In this document: positions 6,324 through 9,306 of the stretch, piece after piece
Numbering within the stretch: position 1 is the stretch's first letter
Layout: each line of letters opens with the position of its first letter
DNA from: JBHHYU01 sp046757725
GTDB taxonomy: Bacteria; Desulfobacterota; Binatia; UBA9968
Direction: 5' to 3'
Length of the DNA: 9,306 nt
NCBI GenBank assembly: GCA_046757725.1
Contig: JBHHYU010000106.1
Coordinates: forward strand, 1 to 9,306
Position numbers and translations under genes: made by a program
The notes under the pieces: model-generated
Seen by the model: the letters and a program-made list of their open reading frames with translations, nothing else
Databases searched by the model: none
Told to the model about the DNA's origin: nothing

Positions 6324-7172
6324 ATGTCCAAGCAGCCGTTCACTTGGCCTGAGCACGCACGGATCGCATTTGTTGTAGGCATCGCTTTTGAAGCGTGGGA
6401 CAAGACAAAACCGACGCGAGGGGCTGCTCTGCAATCACCTTTGCCTTCCAACGCCCTCTGCAAGAGAGACTACTCGACTGAGACCTTTCGTGAATTCGGG
6501 CCCAAGGTAGGGCTCAGGCGGTTACTTGAAATCTGCGACAGATACGACGTCAAAGTAAGCCTTCCCATCAATGGCTTGACAGCTGAGTACTACCCTGCGT
6601 TGGTGAAAGAATGTTATGCGCGCGGGCATGAGTTGGTAGCCCACGGCTGGGATCAGGGCGAACACTTGTATATGCTTACCCGTGACCAAGAGCGGGAAAA
6701 CATCCACAAGACTAGGGAGGCAATCACAAAGCTAATCGGAGAGGCCCCTACAGGATGGTCCTCACCCGGGGTGCGCTCGACGGGTAATACCGTGGAGCTT
6801 CTGGTTGAAGCGGGGTTTCTATATCACTGTGACTACCATGACGATGAGATGCCCTATCCCCTGCGGGTCGATGGCAAGACCCTCATTGAATTTCCACACC
6901 AGTACACCATTAACGATCATCGGATGCTTGAGCATCAGACACGGCAGCAGTTCTTTGAGAGATTCAAGGACGAATTCGATTATCGGTACCGCATCGGACG
7001 TGAGATGCCGAACATGCTTAACGTGATCACGCACGCTTTTCTCATTTCCCGCATTCCCCTCATCGATACGTTTGAACAGATCCTCGCGTATGCGAAGAGT
7101 CATAAGGAGGTATGGTTTGCCCGGCGAGGGGATGTGGCGGCCTGGGCACACAAATTTTATCTAGAAGCATAG
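6324..7172 (+). CDS. Polysaccharide-deacetylase-fold hydrolase, PuuE-like clade, 282 residues
   Basis: This is a NodB-homology (CE4-like) barrel of the branch that includes PuuE-type allantoinases and imide hydrolases, probably cytoplasmic since no signal peptide is seen. FEAWD (22-26) stands at the first motif position where classical deacetylases have TFDDG. GHELVAHGW (101-109) is motif 2 with H107. GWSSPG (144-149) is motif 3. HCDYHDDEMPY (168-178) and NDH (197-199) are shared with the homologue at 8581-9306. The later His-containing strand reads THAFLISR (236-243), lacking the HIGGR seen in that homologue. ATG 6324 is preferred, with GGA seven bases upstream; a TTG at 6279 would add 16 unconserved residues and sits inside the promoter candidate. 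It converges with the alpha/beta hydrolase gene at 7313. A C-N hydrolase acting on an amide, ureide or imide is inferred, not shown. Confidence 0.9.
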   Translation: MSKQPFTWPEHARIAFVVGIAFEAWDKTKPTRGAALQSPLPSNALCKRDYSTETFREFGPKVGLRRLLEICDRYDVKVSLPINGLTAEYYPALVKECYARGHELVAHGWDQGEHLYMLTRDQERENIHKTREAITKLIGEAPTGWSSPGVRSTGNTVELLVEAGFLYHCDYHDDEMPYPLRVDGKTLIEFPHQYTINDHRMLEHQTRQQFFERFKDEFDYRYRIGREMPNMLNVITHAFLISRIPLIDTFEQILAYAKSHKEVWFARRGDVAAWAHKFYLEA

Positions 7173-7187
7173 GAGGGAATGCCCTTC
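7172..7187 (+). terminator. Weak hairpin at the end of the PuuE-like gene
   Basis: GGAGGG (7172-7177) can pair with CCCTTC (7182-7187), allowing one G-T wobble, around an AATG loop, starting on the last base of the stop codon. A T-run occurs only about 20 bases later (7208-7213), so this is a poor intrinsic terminator. The convergent gap 7173-7312 also holds the perfect palindrome GCCTGGCCAGGC (7292-7303), just after the end of the opposing hydrolase gene, likewise without a T-run. Confidence 0.2.
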
Positions 7188-7312
7188 AGCGTTGAACTCT
7201 TATCCCTTTTTTCACCCAATCTGCGATCCCGGCGATTAAGACAACAGGAGCCATAATGAAGCGAGTCAACCTGCGACCCTTAAGAACTTCCGCCTGGCCA
7301 GGCAATGACCCC

Positions 7313-8497
7313 TTAGTCGTCAAAGTATCCTGATTTGACCGCCCATAGCCAGAGGTAGGGAAATTTTTCGTTATGGAGCTCTGCATAGCCTACGTGGCCG
7401 TAACGTGGGATCAAAACCACATGCGCTCCTCTTGTCGTGGCAGCGTATTTGGCCCCCATGAACATCTCCCGCTTGTTTTCAAGACGCTCTCCCGCCACCC
7501 AGTGGCCATGATCATTCTCTCCCACGAGTAGCAGAACCCGTATGGCTTTTAACCAGTCGGGGTCAGGATCCTGGAGATGATCAAAATATTCCTCGCGAGG
7601 AAGGCCAGTCCTCTTTGGGTACTCTTCCAGAATGCCGACCGCTGCATTGTGTTGGTTGTCACATAGACTCGTTTTCATCTGTGAGCGAATGTTGCTTACC
7701 AATCGGATATATTCGTCCGCAGTTCCCCAGGGTGCGAGGTCAATAGGATCTTCATAGCTTGATTCGCGGAAACTATCCGGTGACCTACGCGAGACCACTT
7801 CAACTGCCTTTTCGCTATACTTTTCCGATCCGGTTTTGTCACGCCACTCCTTGCGCCAGCCATCCGGGCCGCCGGTCCCAAACCCAACCAGTCCGATGAC
7901 CTTGGTCTTTTTGGAGAATCGCGTCAGGTGGGCGGCCATTGGGCCGCCGGTCGAATGGCCGAACGCCAGGATTTCACGGCCCCCGAGATGCTCGTCAGTC
8001 AACAAACCCGCTCCCTGCAGAATCGTGTTAAAGGTGCTTTTTAGATTCCTGTCACGAATTTCCTTCAGTGGAAGCTCCCGATCGAGGAGGTAAATAGGCA
8101 TTCGATCAGCCACGGATTCTGTCCAAACCCCTCCAGGCGGATAATGGCCCGGATAGGTCAAAGCCAAAACCTTAAACCCCTGGGAGGCAAGGGCCCGGGA
8201 GATCCCCGGTCGCCCATCCGGCGTCAAGTCCATGATCTTTTCGCTCCCTGCACCCCCATGAAAGATGACAAACGCCCTGTTTGGGTCGACTTCTTTTTCC
8301 GGAGTGTAAAGGGATCCGTGCATATCCCAATCATAGCCGTTTCTCTTAAACCGGACCGTTACATCACTAATGGAAAATGTTACCTCAGGGTAAGGCGGTG
8401 TGATGTTGAGCCACTCTTCCCACTCAAGTCTTAAAAGAAGATCATCTGAACTCAGGTGATCCAGAAACCTTTCCATGTCCTCCGTTCTGGTGGTCAT
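7313..8497 (-). CDS. Alpha/beta hydrolase, 394 residues, with N-terminal extension
   Basis: This is a serine hydrolase of the alpha/beta fold, probably cytoplasmic: there is no signal peptide, and the acidic, Leu-rich first 35 residues are helical in character. FHGGAG (79-84) is the oxyanion-hole loop after strand 3. GHSTGG (170-175) is the nucleophile elbow with S172. GENDHGHW (336-343) supplies the acid, likely D339. The catalytic histidine is H378 in YGHVGYAE, so the triad seems complete. At 394 residues it is longer than the hydrolase at 491-1333. The extra length lies in about 65 N-terminal residues, as in two-domain FrsA- or DPP-like hydrolases, and in a large lid region at about 200-320. 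The ATG is fixed by AAGGAGG (8504-8510) six bases upstream. It is 83 bases downstream of the PuuE-like gene on the same strand, so a two-gene operon is likely. Substrate unknown; ester, lactone or amide. Confidence 0.92.
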   Translation of the reverse strand: MTTRTEDMERFLDHLSSDDLLLRLEWEEWLNITPPYPEVTFSISDVTVRFKRNGYDWDMHGSLYTPEKEVDPNRAFVIFHGGAGSEKIMDLTPDGRPGISRALASQGFKVLALTYPGHYPPGGVWTESVADRMPIYLLDRELPLKEIRDRNLKSTFNTILQGAGLLTDEHLGGREILAFGHSTGGPMAAHLTRFSKKTKVIGLVGFGTGGPDGWRKEWRDKTGSEKYSEKAVEVVSRRSPDSFRESSYEDPIDLAPWGTADEYIRLVSNIRSQMKTSLCDNQHNAAVGILEEYPKRTGLPREEYFDHLQDPDPDWLKAIRVLLLVGENDHGHWVAGERLENKREMFMGAKYAATTRGAHVVLIPRYGHVGYAELHNEKFPYLWLWAVKSGYFDD

Positions 8498-8503
8498 TTC
8501 TCT

Positions 8504-8510
8504 CCTCCTT
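8504..8510 (-). promoter_or_regulatory. Strong Shine-Dalgarno for the 394-residue hydrolase
   Basis: On the minus strand AAGGAGG lies 6 bases before the ATG at 8497, the best ribosome site on this strand, and it sets the start unambiguously. Confidence 0.85.
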
Positions 8511-8561
8511 ACCCCGAGATCAAACTACCCGTGGGTCCCGAGCCATAACGCCATCTAATGA

Positions 8562-8579
8562 AAGAAAGCAATGCTTTTT
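8562..8579 (-). terminator. Small AT-rich hairpin after the second PuuE-like gene
   Basis: AAAGC (8565-8569) and GCTTT (8573-8577) form a 5-bp stem with a 3-base loop directly after the stop codon at 8581. On the minus strand it is followed by a T-rich stretch (CTTTC). The stem is short and AT-rich, so termination would be partial at best; it could attenuate read-through into the downstream hydrolase. On the plus strand the same hairpin is followed by extra Ts, but no plus-strand gene ends here. Confidence 0.22.
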
Positions 8580-8580
8580 C

Positions 8581-9306
8581 CTAAGACTTCTTCATATAAC
8601 GGTCAAAATACCACCGGGCAATATCCGCCTTGGTACAGAACCAAACGTCCGCAAATCCCTTAGCATACCGAATGCACTGTTCGAAGACTCCAGCGATATT
8701 GGCCCTCCCACCGATGTGGGCATGCACAAGGGCATCCATGATCTTTGGCCTACCCGTTGTTCCCTCCTGATACAGGAGATCGAACGCGGCCTTGTAGCTC
8801 TCGAAATAAGCGCCGGGAGGATTCTTGGGGCGAAAGATGATGGAGTGGTCGTTGGCATAATCCAGCCTCGGCATGATAACGAGTGGTTTTCCGTTAACGT
8901 CCACATGATAAGGTAACTCATCACTTGGTACGTCGCCGCTCCAGATAATCCCTTCTTCAACAAGGTACCCAAATGTATGTTCTGTTCTTCTGTGTCCCGG
9001 GCTGACCCATCCCACAGGTCGTTTGCCGGTTACCGATGCTAGGGTGCTCAGGCTATCCCTAATCATCTGTCTCTCTTTTTCGGCATCCAGCGAATCCAGA
9101 TAAATGTCGTTGGCCCATCCGTGCCCCACGATCTCATGGCCCGATGCATGGAGTTCTTTTAAGGCGGCTGGGAATCTCTGTGCGACAAGGCCGTTGGTAT
9201 CGATGGTACCCTTGACACCGTGCTTGTTCAGAATATCCATGATCCTCCAGATTCCCGCCCTGCCACCAAACTCTCCGTAGGCAAGAGACGCATAATCCGG
9301 CTTGTC
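8581..9306 (-). CDS. Second PuuE-like deacetylase-fold hydrolase, N-terminus beyond right edge
   Basis: The 241 visible residues are the C-terminal five-sixths of a second NodB/PuuE-type hydrolase. The frame is open to the window end. The residues upstream of the internal ATG at 9240 (YGEFGGRAGIW) align with REFGPKVGL of the homologue at 6324-7172, so that ATG is not the start; roughly 45 residues are missing. Motifs in visible numbering are GHEIVGHGW (56-64), GWVSPG (99-104), GDVPSDELPY (114-123), NDH (142-144) and HAHIGGR (195-201), the last typical of PuuE-type enzymes with a metal-binding histidine followed by Gly-Arg. Identity to the other copy looks like 35-40 percent by eye over about 150 columns (not computed), so this is an old paralogue rather than a recent duplication. 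It is upstream of the 394-residue alpha/beta hydrolase and probably co-transcribed. C-N bond hydrolysis is inferred from the family. Confidence 0.9.
   Translation of the reverse strand, partial: DKPDYASLAYGEFGGRAGIWRIMDILNKHGVKGTIDTNGLVAQRFPAALKELHASGHEIVGHGWANDIYLDSLDAEKERQMIRDSLSTLASVTGKRPVGWVSPGHRRTEHTFGYLVEEGIIWSGDVPSDELPYHVDVNGKPLVIMPRLDYANDHSIIFRPKNPPGAYFESYKAAFDLLYQEGTTGRPKIMDALVHAHIGGRANIAGVFEQCIRYAKGFADVWFCTKADIARWYFDRYMKKS

Noticed and set aside
7186..7254. 22-codon minus-strand frame with a hydrophobic stretch (MAPVVLIAGIADW)
   Set aside because: No Shine-Dalgarno, located in a convergent gap after a stop codon; too short to support without conservation.
8581..9240. Reading the right-edge deacetylase homologue as complete from the ATG at 9240
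   Set aside because: The frame stays open to base 9306, and the 22 codons upstream align with conserved sequence of the paralogue, so the gene is cut by the window.
1..9306. CRISPR arrays, tRNA, rRNA, insertion sequences, phage or defence genes
   Set aside because: No regularly spaced repeats, no cloverleaf or rRNA signature, and no transposase, integrase, nuclease or other defence-type protein could be recognised.

Overview
The window is an accessory, catabolism-type stretch of a bacterial chromosome. Coding density is high, spacing is short, and genes lie on both strands. I see no rRNA, tRNA, CRISPR array, transposase or integrase. Shine-Dalgarno-type start sites and a twin-arginine signal on an ABC-type binding protein suggest a Gram-negative-like bacterium of moderate GC (judged by eye). 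The protein families resemble those of metabolically broad environmental lineages, but the sequence alone does not fix a phylum.

Layout, left to right. (1) The N-terminal 113 residues of a metal-dependent amidohydrolase (minus strand) run off the left edge. (2) A 151-base divergent intergenic region holds two face-to-face promoter candidates and an 8-bp inverted repeat that could be a shared operator. (3) On the plus strand are an alpha/beta hydrolase (491-1333) and a Tat-exported family-5 solute-binding protein (1439-3043), ending at a convergent hairpin (3072-3101). (4) On the minus strand are a full-length amidohydrolase of the YtcJ/NfdA-like class (3148-4818) and, upstream of it, a ten-helix EamA/DMT transporter (4979-5869). 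(5) A 454-base non-coding divergent region (5870-6323) is rich in inverted repeats. (6) On the plus strand is a PuuE-like polysaccharide-deacetylase-fold hydrolase (6324-7172). (7) On the minus strand, converging with it, are a 394-residue alpha/beta hydrolase (7313-8497) and, upstream of that, a second PuuE-like deacetylase homologue (8581 to the right edge, N-terminus missing).

The main pattern is that three hydrolase families each occur twice: two amidohydrolases, two alpha/beta hydrolases and two NodB/PuuE-type hydrolases. With them come one periplasmic binding protein and one drug/metabolite-type permease. Amidohydrolases and PuuE-type enzymes usually attack C-N bonds (amides, ureides, cyclic imides), while alpha/beta hydrolases attack esters, lactones or amides. 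My inference is a locus for uptake and stepwise hydrolysis of an unidentified amide- or ureide-like small molecule or peptide. No substrate can be named from sequence, and no ABC permease or ATPase gene lies in the window, so the binding protein is an orphan here.
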